DNA from: Geomonas sp. Red32
Lineage (GTDB): Bacteria > Desulfobacterota > Desulfuromonadia > Geobacterales > Geobacteraceae
Assembly (NCBI RefSeq): GCF_023652955.1
Contig: NZ_JAKLOY010000007.1
Span: forward strand, 62,001 to 126,000
Length of the DNA stretch: 64,000 nt
Direction: 5' to 3'
The notes below the pieces were generated by a model. That model made no database searches. It saw only the letters and a program-made list of their open reading frames with translations, and was not told where the DNA came from. The position numbers were made by a program, and so were the translations under genes. Below, in pieces: positions 25,625 to 33,423 of the stretch (within the stretch, counting starts at the first letter, position 1; the number at the start of each line of letters is the position of its first letter).

Positions 25625-27649
25625 CTAAAAGCGGTAGGACATCGACAGGTAGAGGTTGCGGCCGTTTTCCGGTACCTTGATCCCGCTCTGGAAGGGATCG
25701 CGCGCGTAGGAGAGGTGGCTGTAATACTGCCTGTCGAAGAGGTTCTGCACCCCGGCCACCAGCGACCAGCCGCCGTAGGCGATCCCCCCTTTGAGGTCGG
25801 TGGTCGCCCAGCCGGCGGTCACCGTCTCCTGCAGGCCGCTGTCGACCCTGTCCTGCTCTCTGGCCAGATTCTCCGCCGCCTCGAAAAACCAGACGCCGTT
25901 GTCGTAGCGGGCCGAGATCGTTCCCGCGAGAGGCGGGATTTCCGAAAGCGGCCGGTCTCCGCTCAGGTTCTCCCCCTCGACAAACGACATCGATCCTCTC
26001 AGGAAGAGGTCGCCGAACAGCACGAGCTCGCTGCTCAGCTCGGCGCCCCACATGCTGGCGTGGACGTTACGGTAGCTCTTTTCAAAGGTCCCCGGAACCT
26101 GCTCCAGGTTGATGTAGTCCTGCAGATCGCTGTAGAACATGGAGAGGTTGACGTAGAACGTATCGGTGTGGAATCTGGCACCCACATCGGCCTGATGGTT
26201 GACGGTCGCCTGCAGATCCTTGCTTCCGTGCCAGTAGGTCGCGGTTGCCGAGGGGGTCGCCACCGGCACGTCGAGGTACAGTTCCTGCTGATCGGGCGTC
26301 CGGTTGCCCCGGGCGGCCCCGGTGAAGAGGGTCACCCAGCTGGCGGGGCGGTAGGTGAGCTGGAGGTTGGCGCTGACACCGTCGAACCGGCGGCTGTCGC
26401 CCGCCTGGGCGAGGGGGTTGCTCTTATCGGTCTCGATCCAGGTGAGATCTTCGCGCAGGCCGCCGCTCAGGGTGACCTGCGGAGCAAGCGGCAGGCGGTA
26501 CTCGCCGAACATCCCGAGGTTGTCGACCGAAACATCGGGGATCATGGCCGTGTCACGGTAGGCAAAGTAGCCGGCCCGGCGGTTCACGGCGTTCCAGTTG
26601 CGGTTGTAGTAGTCGATTCCCGTTTTCAGGGTTCCCCCGCCCAAGGCGAGCGTAGCGCCGAGCTTCCCTCCGTACACCTGCGTGGTGGCGTCGGTCTGCA
26701 TGGAGTAGGGGCGCGGCGTGGTGAGGGAGCTTGCCCGCAGGCGGTCGTCCATCAGGTGCCGGACGTCGTCCCAGTACCCCTGCACCCGCAACTCGCGCAC
26801 GACTTGCGAGATATCGGCGATGCGGTAGGTCCAGTTCAGCCGGTTGGTCCGGTCGTAATCGGCATCCATCTTCAGGTACGGGTAGAGCACGTGATCGGCG
26901 TCCTGGTGGCTGAAACCTATCTAGCTGCGGGAATGGGCGGTGAGATTAACGCCGAAGCGAGCCCAGCCGGTGTTGATCTCGTAGGCCTTGGAGTCGATCT
27001 CGCTGCTGCGGTAACGGTTCATGCTGGTTGCCGGATAGATCTCGGTGAGGCGCTTGCCGTCCCCCGACTCCGGCACATCGGAATACTTGAAGGCGTAACC
27101 GGCCAGGAGGTCGTACCGTTCGCCGCCGTGGGAAGCGGTAGCCGAGGTATTGACGTTGTTCCAGCTGCCGTACCCGAAATTCCCCTCCCCATGCCATCCC
27201 TTGCCCGGCTTCTTGGTCTCGATCTCGACAGTGCCGGCCAGACCGCCGGGATTGGAGAGATCGTAAGGTCCCTTCACGATCCGGACTTCCTCCGCTTCGG
27301 CCAGGTCGAGGTGGAAGGAGGGAGGATCCATCCGGGAAGGGCAGGCACCGTGCAACCGGACGCCGTCCACCAGGACGTTGATGTTGTCCTTCTGAAAGCC
27401 GCGCAAAACGACGTCGTTGGCAATGGCTCCCTTCCTGACATAACTCATCCCTTCCGCCTGCTTGAGGGCCTCGCCCACATCGCGCGCCGGGCTTTCGCGC
27501 AGTTCGCGGACGGTGACCTTTTCCTCGTTGACCGCCTCCCGGTTCTCCTGTACGACAATCTCGTCCAAAAGTTGGGACTCCGCTTGCACGTTACCCGCGA
27601 GCAGCAGCACGGCCGCCGCGGAAACCATCGGTATGTTCACTTTTCTCAT
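25625..27649 (-). pseudogene. TonB-dependent copper-type receptor interrupted by an in-frame amber codon
   Basis: This is an outer-membrane receptor of about 674 residues read from 27649 to 25625. The signal peptide and plug domain (DEIVVQ, then DVVLRGFQ) lie in the first 242 codons. Codon 243 is TAG (complement of 26921-26923), and the same frame continues at once as IGFSHQDADHVLYPYLKMDA and runs to a barrel ending in SMSYRF. C103-x3-M107 (ACPSRMDPP) and H298-x-M300 (RHLM) match the CxxxM and HxM copper ligands known from OprC-type receptors, so copper is the likely substrate. The gene precedes no other frameshift. It could be a recent nonsense mutation, a sequencing error, or suppressed in this host. 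Confidence 0.85.
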
Positions 27650-27689
27650 CTAGGTATCTCCGTAAGTAGTAGGTAGTGCATTTCAAGGG

Positions 27690-28439
27690 TTAACGGGAAA
27701 TCCGGAAGGTGACCGGCAGCACGATCTGCGCACGTACCGGCGGCTTGGGAAAGGGGGCCGCGTTCCGGACCGCCTCCAGGGCGCTTTTGTCCAGCACCGG
27801 AAAGCCCGACGTCTCCAGCACCGCGATGGCCACCACGGCGCCCTCTTCAGTGACCATAAAGGCAACCACCGTCCGCCCGCTCCAGTTCATGCGGCGGGCA
27901 ACCGGCGGGTAGACCACACCGTTGGCCACCAGGTCCCTGATGTAGCCGAAATGTTGTTTAAGATAGCGCTGACGCGCCTGTTCGGGTGCGGGTAAGCTCT
28001 CCACCTGCATTGCCCTCGGCTTCGCCGGTAGGTGGTCCCCGGCGGGGTTGGGCAAAGCAGGCAACAGCGCAAGTGCCGGCCGGGCCGAAGCCCCCTTTGC
28101 CGCCCCCGGTAGCGCCGCCTCAACAGGGGAGGGCGGCACCGGGGCCGGAGAGGACGGGACCGGCAGCGGCACGGCGGCCCGCGGCGCGTCCGCTACCTTG
28201 CCTTCCTTTACTGTTTGCGAAGGAGGAGGGAGCGGACGCTTCACTGCCAGCGGCACACCTTTGGCCGCGGCCAAAGGGCGCCCGGCTGCGAGATGGACCG
28301 GGGCCGCACTCTCCATCAACAGCACCGTTTCGATGGGCGGGCGAGGATGAAGCGGCACCGGGCCTGGCAGCGTGGCGGCTGCGAGCACGTGCAACAGGAG
28401 AGACAGACCGACCCATACGGTTATCTGCGAGGTGCGCAT
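27690..28439 (-). CDS. tonB: TonB-like energy transducer
   Basis: This 249-residue protein starts at 28439 behind GGGAGGTTT; the longer frame from 28526 lacks such a site. One N-terminal transmembrane segment (about residues 6-24) is followed by a Pro/Ala-rich spacer and a C-terminal TonB domain with YPPVARRMNWSGRTVVAF and LPVTFRIS at the very end. It probably couples the proton-motive force to the adjacent receptor (40 bp downstream). The spacer is compositionally biased, as usual for TonB. Confidence 0.88.
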   Translation of the reverse strand: MRTSQITVWVGLSLLLHVLAAATLPGPVPLHPRPPIETVLLMESAAPVHLAAGRPLAAAKGVPLAVKRPLPPPSQTVKEGKVADAPRAAVPLPVPSSPAPVPPSPVEAALPGAAKGASARPALALLPALPNPAGDHLPAKPRAMQVESLPAPEQARQRYLKQHFGYIRDLVANGVVYPPVARRMNWSGRTVVAFMVTEEGAVVAIAVLETSGFPVLDKSALEAVRNAAPFPKPPVRAQIVLPVTFRISR

Positions 28440-28547
28440 AAACCTCCCTGGGCCAGGGCGCACGAGTGCGCCTTCCGGAACGAGCGGCCGCCATAGGCGC
28501 GGCGGATCGTTCCCGACGAGTGTCACCGGATATGGTCGTGCTGAAGT

Positions 28548-29054
28548 TTAGGACTGTTTGGGGGGCGGGTCGGGGGGTTGAAGCCGGCGCGATACCAAGG
28601 CCGGGGGCGGGATGGGGCGCCGCAGTGCAATGACGGGAACGGCGGACGGACAGCTATGACGGGAAATCAGGACGGTATCGGTGTCGGAGCCGCCAAGGGC
28701 ATCGTCATCGTCGTCGTCGCAGGGGCAACCGCAGGAGAGGACGACGACTTTCTCTTCAGGGACTTTCTCCCGGCAGCAGGCGGGTTTGTCTTGGCCGCGA
28801 CCGTGAAGGCGTGCCTCCAGCTGCCTTTTCCGGCTGCAGCAACAGGTCCCCGCCGATCTGCTCTCCGGCGAGCAGCCGCAAACGTCGCAATCCCCGGAGC
28901 AGGCAGCCGCCACCGGACGCAGAGGTGCGTTCTCCTTTGCGAAGGAAGCGATCGGCGACACCATCATCAGCAGGTGAATGACAATCAACAACCAGGATAT
29001 GGTACTGTGAGTGCGGCCGTTGGGCATAGGGACGGATCGTTTGGACATGGACAA
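28548..29054 (-). CDS. Cysteine-rich secreted protein next to the copper-type receptor
   Basis: This 168-residue protein has an N-terminal hydrophobic segment (WLLIVIHLLMMVSPIASFAK), suggesting export. Thirteen cysteines lie after residue about 50, including CSGDCDVCGC, TCCCS, ACC and SCGCPC, followed by six consecutive Asp. The pattern suggests soft-metal binding, and the linked tonB and receptor point to copper. I do not recognise a named family. The start could be any of the Met at residues 1, 3 or 10. It heads the minus-strand operon behind a good sigma-70 promoter at 29094-29122. Confidence 0.65.
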   Translation of the reverse strand: MSMSKRSVPMPNGRTHSTISWLLIVIHLLMMVSPIASFAKENAPLRPVAAACSGDCDVCGCSPESRSAGTCCCSRKRQLEARLHGRGQDKPACCREKVPEEKVVVLSCGCPCDDDDDDALGGSDTDTVLISRHSCPSAVPVIALRRPIPPPALVSRRLQPPDPPPKQS

Positions 29055-29093
29055 AGGACAAAACCGCAGCCAGTAAACGCTTAAGAGAATGAA

Positions 29094-29122
29094 ATTCTAA
29101 TAGACAGTCCGGGTTACGTCAA
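29094..29122 (-). promoter_or_regulatory. Sigma-70 promoter of the metal-uptake operon
   Basis: Read on the minus strand: -35 TTGACG (29122-29117), a 17 bp spacer, -10 TAGAAT (29099-29094). Transcription would start about 33 nt before the cysteine-rich ORF. It is divergent from the yigZ promoter. Confidence 0.6.
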
Positions 29123-29260
29123 ACATTTCAACCCTCTAACACACCGTCGTCAGTGCCGATGTCACGTAGGGGTCCGGCTTATTCATCCGGGCCCGGCGGG
29201 GCCAAGGCATCGAGTGAACCGGGGCGGCCGGGGCTTTGTTAAAGGTGTTTCGCGCAACCT

Positions 29261-29289
29261 TTGACAAGAGGTAGAGACCTTTATATATT
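29261..29289 (+). promoter_or_regulatory. Sigma-70 promoter of yigZ
   Basis: TTGACA at 29261-29266, a 17 bp spacer and TATATT at 29284-29289. The predicted transcript begins near 29296, which favours ATG 29329 as the yigZ start. Between the two divergent promoters (29123-29260) I see no gene. Confidence 0.7.
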
Positions 29290-29328
29290 CACCCCTGCTT
29301 TTCCAGGTTGCCAACATCGGAATGTCCT

Positions 29329-29997
29329 ATGCCATACGTGACTGTACAGAGAGACGGGCAGGCTGAGATCATAGTCAAGAAGTCCCGGTTCATAGTGAAT
29401 GCCGCCCCGGTTAGGTCCGAACTCGAGGCCATGGGCTTTGTCGAGCGGATAAGGGCCGAGCACCGGGACGCCAACCACAACTGCTTCGCCTTCAAAGCCG
29501 GAGGGAGCCAGAGGATGTCGGACGACGGCGAGCCAAGCGGCACGGCCGGGCGCCCCATCCTGGACGTGCTCGAGAAGCAGGGACTCTCCGATACCGTCAT
29601 CGTGGTCACCCGGTACTTCGGCGGGATTCTGCTGGGGGCGGCGGGGCTGGTACGCGCCTACAGCCAGAGCGCCGCGGCAGGGGTGGAGGCGGCGGGCGTC
29701 GCCACCGCCGTGGCCGCCGTCGATCTCCGCGTCACGCTGGAGTACCCCCTGGTCGGCAAGGTGCAGTACCTCCTCACCCGGGCCGGTGCCCTTACCCTCG
29801 ACAGTCACTTCGGCGAGAAGGTGTCCATCGCCTGCCGGGTCCTTGCCGGTGCGGCCGAAGCGCTGGAAAACGAACTGGCCGAGGCCTCCGCCGGACGGAT
29901 CGATGTGAAGCGCGTGGCGGAGGTCCTGGTGGGAAACGACCTGCAGCCGATCCACGGCGATGCAGTCGGGGGCGGTCATGAGGGGCTTGGGCGATGA
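29329..29997 (+). CDS. yigZ: YigZ / IMPACT family protein
   Basis: This 222-residue protein of the UPF0029/YigZ family starts at ATG 29329 (MPYVTVQRDG); a TTG at 29308 is possible. AEHRDANHNCFAF, SDDGEPSGTAGRPIL and VTRYFGGILLGAAGLVRAY are the defining blocks, and a C-terminal ferredoxin-like domain follows. The family is linked to translation or stress in other organisms, with no firm enzymatic role. It overlaps the next gene by 4 bp. Confidence 0.92.
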   Translation: MPYVTVQRDGQAEIIVKKSRFIVNAAPVRSELEAMGFVERIRAEHRDANHNCFAFKAGGSQRMSDDGEPSGTAGRPILDVLEKQGLSDTVIVVTRYFGGILLGAAGLVRAYSQSAAAGVEAAGVATAVAAVDLRVTLEYPLVGKVQYLLTRAGALTLDSHFGEKVSIACRVLAGAAEALENELAEASAGRIDVKRVAEVLVGNDLQPIHGDAVGGGHEGLGR

Positions 29998-30575
29998 AGC
30001 AGAAACGGCAAACGGGATTGCGCCTGATCCGGGGAGGACGGCACGGCATCCGGCTGGGTCTTCTGGAGGTGATGGTATCGCCGCCGGAGCTCCCTCCTTT
30101 TACCCCTGAGGCCACCGTGGTGGAGGAGGATACCTGGCTCGTCCTCAGTGCCGAACCGGCCGTGAAACCGGTCGCCGAGAGCGTGGTGCGGATCATGACC
30201 GAGCTGATCGATGCGAGGGCTGTCCCGCCGGGGAGCGTGCTGGTGAAAAAGGGGGATCCCGTCCAGGTTCAGGCGGTGGTCTACGATCTCGGCGAGGAGC
30301 CGTTGTGCCGTCCCGAATGGGTGAGCCTGGCACTGAAGGGAATCTTCGCCGTTGCCGAGGAGCGGCCGTGGACCGCCATGGCCATGCCCCCTCTCGGGGT
30401 GCGTTTCGGGCGTCTTCCCCTTTCCCGTTTCGTGGAACTGTTGGCGGAGGCAGTACGGGATACGCCCCTTTCCACGCTGCGAAGGATTTGGCTGACCGTG
30501 GAAGAAGACGATTGCCCGGCAGCAAGGCGCGAGCTATTGGCCCTGGCGGGGCCCGGTGACGAGGAAGAGAGATAA
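29994..30575 (+). CDS. Conserved hypothetical protein, possibly macro-domain related
   Basis: This 193-residue cytoplasmic protein overlaps the yigZ stop (ATGA), so the two are probably co-expressed. The middle has KPVAESVVRIMTELIDARAV and a segment PPLGVRFGRLPLSRFVELLA. The latter resembles the phosphate-loop region of macro domains followed by a final strand IWLTVEED. This fold suggestion is weak. No membrane segments or metal motifs are seen. Confidence 0.5.
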   Translation: MKQKRQTGLRLIRGGRHGIRLGLLEVMVSPPELPPFTPEATVVEEDTWLVLSAEPAVKPVAESVVRIMTELIDARAVPPGSVLVKKGDPVQVQAVVYDLGEEPLCRPEWVSLALKGIFAVAEERPWTAMAMPPLGVRFGRLPLSRFVELLAEAVRDTPLSTLRRIWLTVEEDDCPAARRELLALAGPGDEEER

Positions 30576-30633
30576 GCCCGACGAAAAATTATTGACGGGA
30601 AGGATCGACGAAAAGAACGGAGGGAGAAGAGAT

Positions 30634-30888
30634 ATGAAAGCAAAAGTACTGATGGTCAGCGCTTTGGTGGTGCTCATGGCCGGTTGCAGTTCATCGAGCC
30701 AGCCGCACGCGCCGGAAACGTCGCAGGGGAGGCCGGAAACTAAAACATTGGAAGGTGCATCGGCTGTAGGCTATGACGGAAAGGCTATCCGCAACAGCGT
30801 AGACAACACTCTCAACAAAAACGATCAGCACAATGAGGATCTGGATAAGGAAGTCAAATCAGGCGCAGACGGACAGCCGAAACAATAA
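30634..30888 (+). CDS. Small lipoprotein of unknown function
   Basis: This 84-residue protein starts at ATG 30634 behind GGAGGG (upstream in-frame codons lack one). The signal sequence MKAKVLMVSALVVLMAGC ends in a lipobox, and the mature part is short, polar and rich in Asn, Asp and Lys. It probably sits in the envelope. No domain is recognisable. It follows the previous gene by 58 bp. Confidence 0.7.
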   Translation: MKAKVLMVSALVVLMAGCSSSSQPHAPETSQGRPETKTLEGASAVGYDGKAIRNSVDNTLNKNDQHNEDLDKEVKSGADGQPKQ

Positions 30889-31016
30889 CGGTCTGACGGC
30901 AACGGTACCGGTCCCCCATTACCGGCCGGAATTAGTGTCGCAGTGCGGTCGACCATTCCATCGAGTCGAAATCGGATGCCAGAGGAGCGTACCTTCTGGC
31001 CGCCAAAGGGGGGCTG

Positions 31017-31319
31017 TTACGCAGCCTGTGACAGTGGCTGCACTTGACGCACTTTGAGCGCTAGTTCCTTTTCCGCTGTCTTCAGGTCATAGCTGATCTG
31101 TAGATTCATCCAGTAGGTAGGCGACTGATTGAGGGCTTTCCCGAAGAGCAGCGCCAACTCTGCGGTGACAGGACGGGTGCCTTTGACAACATAGGAGACT
31201 CGCATGGGTGAAACCCCAATTGCTTTAGCAAACGCGCTTTGCGAGATATGAAGTTCGTCAAGAATTTCTTTCAGGAACACGCCAGGATGGATAGGCGGAA
31301 GGCCGTTTGCACTCACCAT
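31017..31319 (-). CDS. higA: HigA-type antitoxin
   Basis: This 100-residue XRE-family DNA-binding antitoxin starts at 31319. PIHPGVFLKEILDELHISQS and AFAKAIGVSPMRVSYVVKGT form the helix-turn-helix typical of HigA/VapI proteins. WMNLQISYDLK near the C-terminus is also characteristic. It follows the toxin gene by 13 bp, the inverted toxin-first order of higBA modules. It should neutralise HigB and repress the shared promoter. Confidence 0.93.
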   Translation of the reverse strand: MVSANGLPPIHPGVFLKEILDELHISQSAFAKAIGVSPMRVSYVVKGTRPVTAELALLFGKALNQSPTYWMNLQISYDLKTAEKELALKVRQVQPLSQAA

Positions 31320-31332
31320 AAATTTTCCTCTT

Positions 31333-31614
31333 TCAGTGATAGTCGGTGATTTCGACTTCTGATGCTTCGCCGTTCGTAAAGAAGAAACAAATGCGCCACT
31401 GATCGTTGATCCTGATACTCCACTGGCCTGCCCGTTTGCCGGAAAGGGCTTCCAGGCGGTTCGACGGTGGCATCTGCAAATCGGTGACCTCACGGGCGCT
31501 ATCCAGTTGCGTTAGCCGCATGATCGCACGAGGAACGATGTCCGGAGGCAGTTTTTTAGACCTCCCCGTCGCAAACAGTTTCTCGGTTTCCTTATTCGCA
31601 AAGGACACGACCAT
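31333..31614 (-). CDS. higB: HigB-type mRNA interferase toxin
   Basis: This 93-residue RelE/ParE-superfamily toxin starts at ATG 31614. SFANKETEKLFATGRSKKLP, LDSAREVTDLQMPPSNRLEA and GQWSIRINDQWRICFFF are the HigB consensus blocks. It should cleave ribosome-bound mRNA when free of HigA. It lies upstream of higA on the minus strand, is intact, and has its promoter and a palindromic operator directly upstream. Confidence 0.93.
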   Translation of the reverse strand: MVVSFANKETEKLFATGRSKKLPPDIVPRAIMRLTQLDSAREVTDLQMPPSNRLEALSGKRAGQWSIRINDQWRICFFFTNGEASEVEITDYH

Positions 31615-31620
31615 GCGCGA

Positions 31621-31649
31621 AGTGTAAACAGTTTGTTTATCACCGTCAA
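31621..31649 (-). promoter_or_regulatory. higBA promoter with palindromic operator
   Basis: On the minus strand: -35 TTGACG (31649-31644), a 17 bp spacer and -10 TACACT (31626-31621). The perfect inverted repeat TAAACA-GTT-TGTTTA at 31625-31639 overlaps the -10 and is a likely HigA binding site. The leader before higB is only a few bases. Confidence 0.65.
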
Positions 31650-31712
31650 GGCCAGAGACGAGAATCGGCTCCCGCCAACCGGGGTGTAGGGAAAAACGAA
31701 AGGAGTCAATGA

Positions 31713-31931
31713 ATGAAACGAGTGCTGATTGCGGGGATGATGGTTTTGGGGCTTTTGAGCGGCTGTAGCGGCGACAAGAGCAAGGAACTCTTCGACACGG
31801 CGCAGTTCGAGGAGAAGCAGCATAACAGCGAACATGCGCTGCAACTGTACCAGGAGATCGTCTCCAAGTACCCGGACAGCCCCCTCGCCAAGCAGGCGAA
31901 GGAGAGGATAACCGCCCTGGGCAAGAAGTGA
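31713..31931 (+). CDS. Small TPR-like lipoprotein
   Basis: This 72-residue lipoprotein starts at ATG 31713 behind AAAGGAG. The signal sequence ends in the lipobox LLSGC. The mature part (LFDTAQFEEKQHNSEHALQL followed by YQEIVSKYPDSPLAKQAKER) is one TPR-type helical hairpin, as in YbgF or BamD. It probably takes part in a periplasmic protein contact. Divergent from higBA. Confidence 0.75.
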   Translation: MKRVLIAGMMVLGLLSGCSGDKSKELFDTAQFEEKQHNSEHALQLYQEIVSKYPDSPLAKQAKERITALGKK

Positions 31932-32023
31932 CGCCAGGTCTTTGCGGGGGCGGGAGCGAAGCCGGAGAGGGGGACAGGCACCTGGCGGACGGTCCCCGGT
32001 GCGGTAGCCGAAAGGGGCATTGC

Positions 32024-32755
32024 GTGAATGTTTTGAAGGTTGTGCTGTTCTTGTTGCTCTCCGCCTGCGCGCTCCCGGCCGGGGCGGAGAGCAGGCCTCT
32101 CCGGGGGAGGGTCGCCATCGACATCGGCCACTCTCCTGCCAAAGGGGGCGCGATCAGCGCGCGCGGCACCAGCGAGTACCTCTTCAACCGTGCAGTCGCC
32201 CTCGCCCTGGAGCGCGAGCTCGAAAAGATGCAGCTGCGGCCGGTGGGGATCCTGGACCTGGACCGGGAGGTTCCCCTGCGCGACCGGGTGGCGGCGGCCG
32301 AACTGCGCAGGGCCGACATCCTCGTCTTCATCCACCACGACTCGGCCCAGGAGCAGTTTCTCAAACCGTGGAGCTATGCCGGCCAAAACCTCAGGTACTG
32401 CGACCGCTTCTCGGGCTTCTCCCTCTTCGTCTCCGGCAAAATCCCCCGTGCCGGGGAGAGCCTCTCCCTCGCGGGAGCCATCGGCGACCGGCTCCTCCAG
32501 GCGGGATTTCATCCGACCCTGCACCACGCCCAGGACGTCCCCGGGGAAAGGCGCACCCTGCTGGATCCGGCACGGGGCATCTACCGGTACGACCAGCTCG
32601 CCATCCTCAAGTCCAAAACCATGGTCACCGTCCTCGTGGAGTGCGGGGTAATCGTGAGCCCGGACGAGGAGGCAATGCTTGAACAGCCGGAGGTCCAGCA
32701 AAAGATCGCCCGGGCCATCGCTTCCGGCATCCTCACTTTTCTGGGGGGGCGGTAG
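32024..32755 (+). CDS. N-acetylmuramoyl-L-alanine amidase-like protein (Amidase_3)
   Basis: This 243-residue exported protein starts at GTG 32024, which puts a signal peptide (VLKVVLFLLLSACALPAGAE) at the N-terminus. An in-frame ATG at 31928 would overlap the previous gene and add a non-signal leader. VAIDIGHSPAKGGAIS carries the first zinc His, YLFNRAVALALERELE the conserved Glu helix and VFIHHDSAQ another metal His. VLVECGVIVSPDEEAML is the final catalytic region. It should cleave the amide between MurNAc and the stem peptide in the periplasm. Confidence 0.85.
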   Translation: MNVLKVVLFLLLSACALPAGAESRPLRGRVAIDIGHSPAKGGAISARGTSEYLFNRAVALALERELEKMQLRPVGILDLDREVPLRDRVAAAELRRADILVFIHHDSAQEQFLKPWSYAGQNLRYCDRFSGFSLFVSGKIPRAGESLSLAGAIGDRLLQAGFHPTLHHAQDVPGERRTLLDPARGIYRYDQLAILKSKTMVTVLVECGVIVSPDEEAMLEQPEVQQKIARAIASGILTFLGGR

Positions 32756-32774
32756 CACTTTCCGGCCTCCTCCC

Positions 32775-32790
32775 TGTGATATGAATCACA
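32775..32790. promoter_or_regulatory. CRP-like palindrome, perfect consensus
   Basis: TGTGATATGAATCACA fits TGTGA-N6-TCACA exactly. It lies 289 bp upstream of the sigma-54 promoter, equivalent to 21772. The CRP/FNR protein encoded at 44765-45505 has the R-E-x3-R recognition helix that reads this motif in E. coli CRP. Confidence 0.65.
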
Positions 32791-32850
32791 CTTTCCCGCC
32801 TTTGGGCACGGTCCTGCGGCCGTTCCCCCCATCCTCTTACCCCCTCCGCT

Positions 32851-32883
32851 GTTCATATTCCGAGCATTGTTCAATTCCTGAAT
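32851..32883. promoter_or_regulatory. Tandem GTTCA sites, candidate enhancer
   Basis: GTTCATATTCCGAGC at 32851 and GTTCAATTCCTGAAT at 32869 are 18 bp apart and similar to each other (GTTCA-N-TTCC-x-A). They lie 213 and 195 bp upstream of the -24/-12 element, identical to the first leader. Confidence 0.5.
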
Positions 32884-33063
32884 CCTTCCCGTATCTCATC
32901 GAAATATATCTGCCCTTTCAATTGTTTAGCGGTGGGGGAGGGTAGGCGCCTGCCGGCATGTGCATCCCCTGCGCACGATTTTCACCGTCCCTCTCTTCCT
33001 TTGTTCACCTCTTTTTGTCAATGATACCGGGCGTTTATCAGTACGGTCGCCTTTTGGCGCAAG

Positions 33064-33079
33064 CGGCACGTACCTTGCC
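33064..33079 (+). promoter_or_regulatory. Sigma-54 (RpoN) -24/-12 promoter
   Basis: CGGCACGTACCTTGCC carries GGCACG-N4-TTGC with the GG and GC 12 bp apart. Expected start near 33090, leaving an untranslated leader of about 334 nt. Confidence 0.72.
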
Positions 33080-33136
33080 AATAGGTAAGGTGTGCAGCGT
33101 GAACGATGAAACGACTGATAAAGCAACCCGGTTTCC

Positions 33137-33152
33137 TGTGATTTGAAACACA
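33137..33152. promoter_or_regulatory. CRP-like box inside the transcribed leader
   Basis: TGTGATTTGAAACACA differs from TGTGA-N6-TCACA at one base and lies 73 bp downstream of the sigma-54 element. It is equivalent to 22136 in the first leader. Confidence 0.5.
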
Positions 33153-33423
33153 GTGAGAAGTGACAAAAACGACGATTATGCAAACCATAGATGTGAACGT
33201 CCCCGTAGCACTGGCAGTAAAAAGCAGAACCCCAGCCCTCAACTGAATCAACAAACAACGAGGAAGTGTTTGAAGGCCAATCGCAGCATCAAATGCGAAC
33301 ACTCTATTTGCGTGCATTGAACCGGCAATAAGAACTTTCGAAGAAACAGAGACTTTCGGCTCTCTCAAACCTAAACGTGGGCATCGAAAAGACGACCCAC
33401 CCCCGCAACGAACGGAGGAAACA

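Larger units (their letters stand above)
32756..33423 (+). promoter_or_regulatory. Long leader/upstream region of the second large beta-helix gene, no gene
   Basis: This 668 bp stretch has no credible ORF and has the same organisation as 21777-22443. The order is CRP-like box, tandem GTTCA sites, TCAATGATACCGG, sigma-54 promoter, second CRP-like box, then the GCGAACACTCT block and a Shine-Dalgarno CGGAGG before 33424. Spacings agree with the first copy to within a few bases. Confidence 0.75.

Noticed and set aside
26921-26923. Amber codon in the receptor gene as a programmed pyrrolysine or readthrough codon
   Set aside because: No pyl genes or readthrough context are visible, and the family has no conserved special residue there; a simple nonsense change is more likely.
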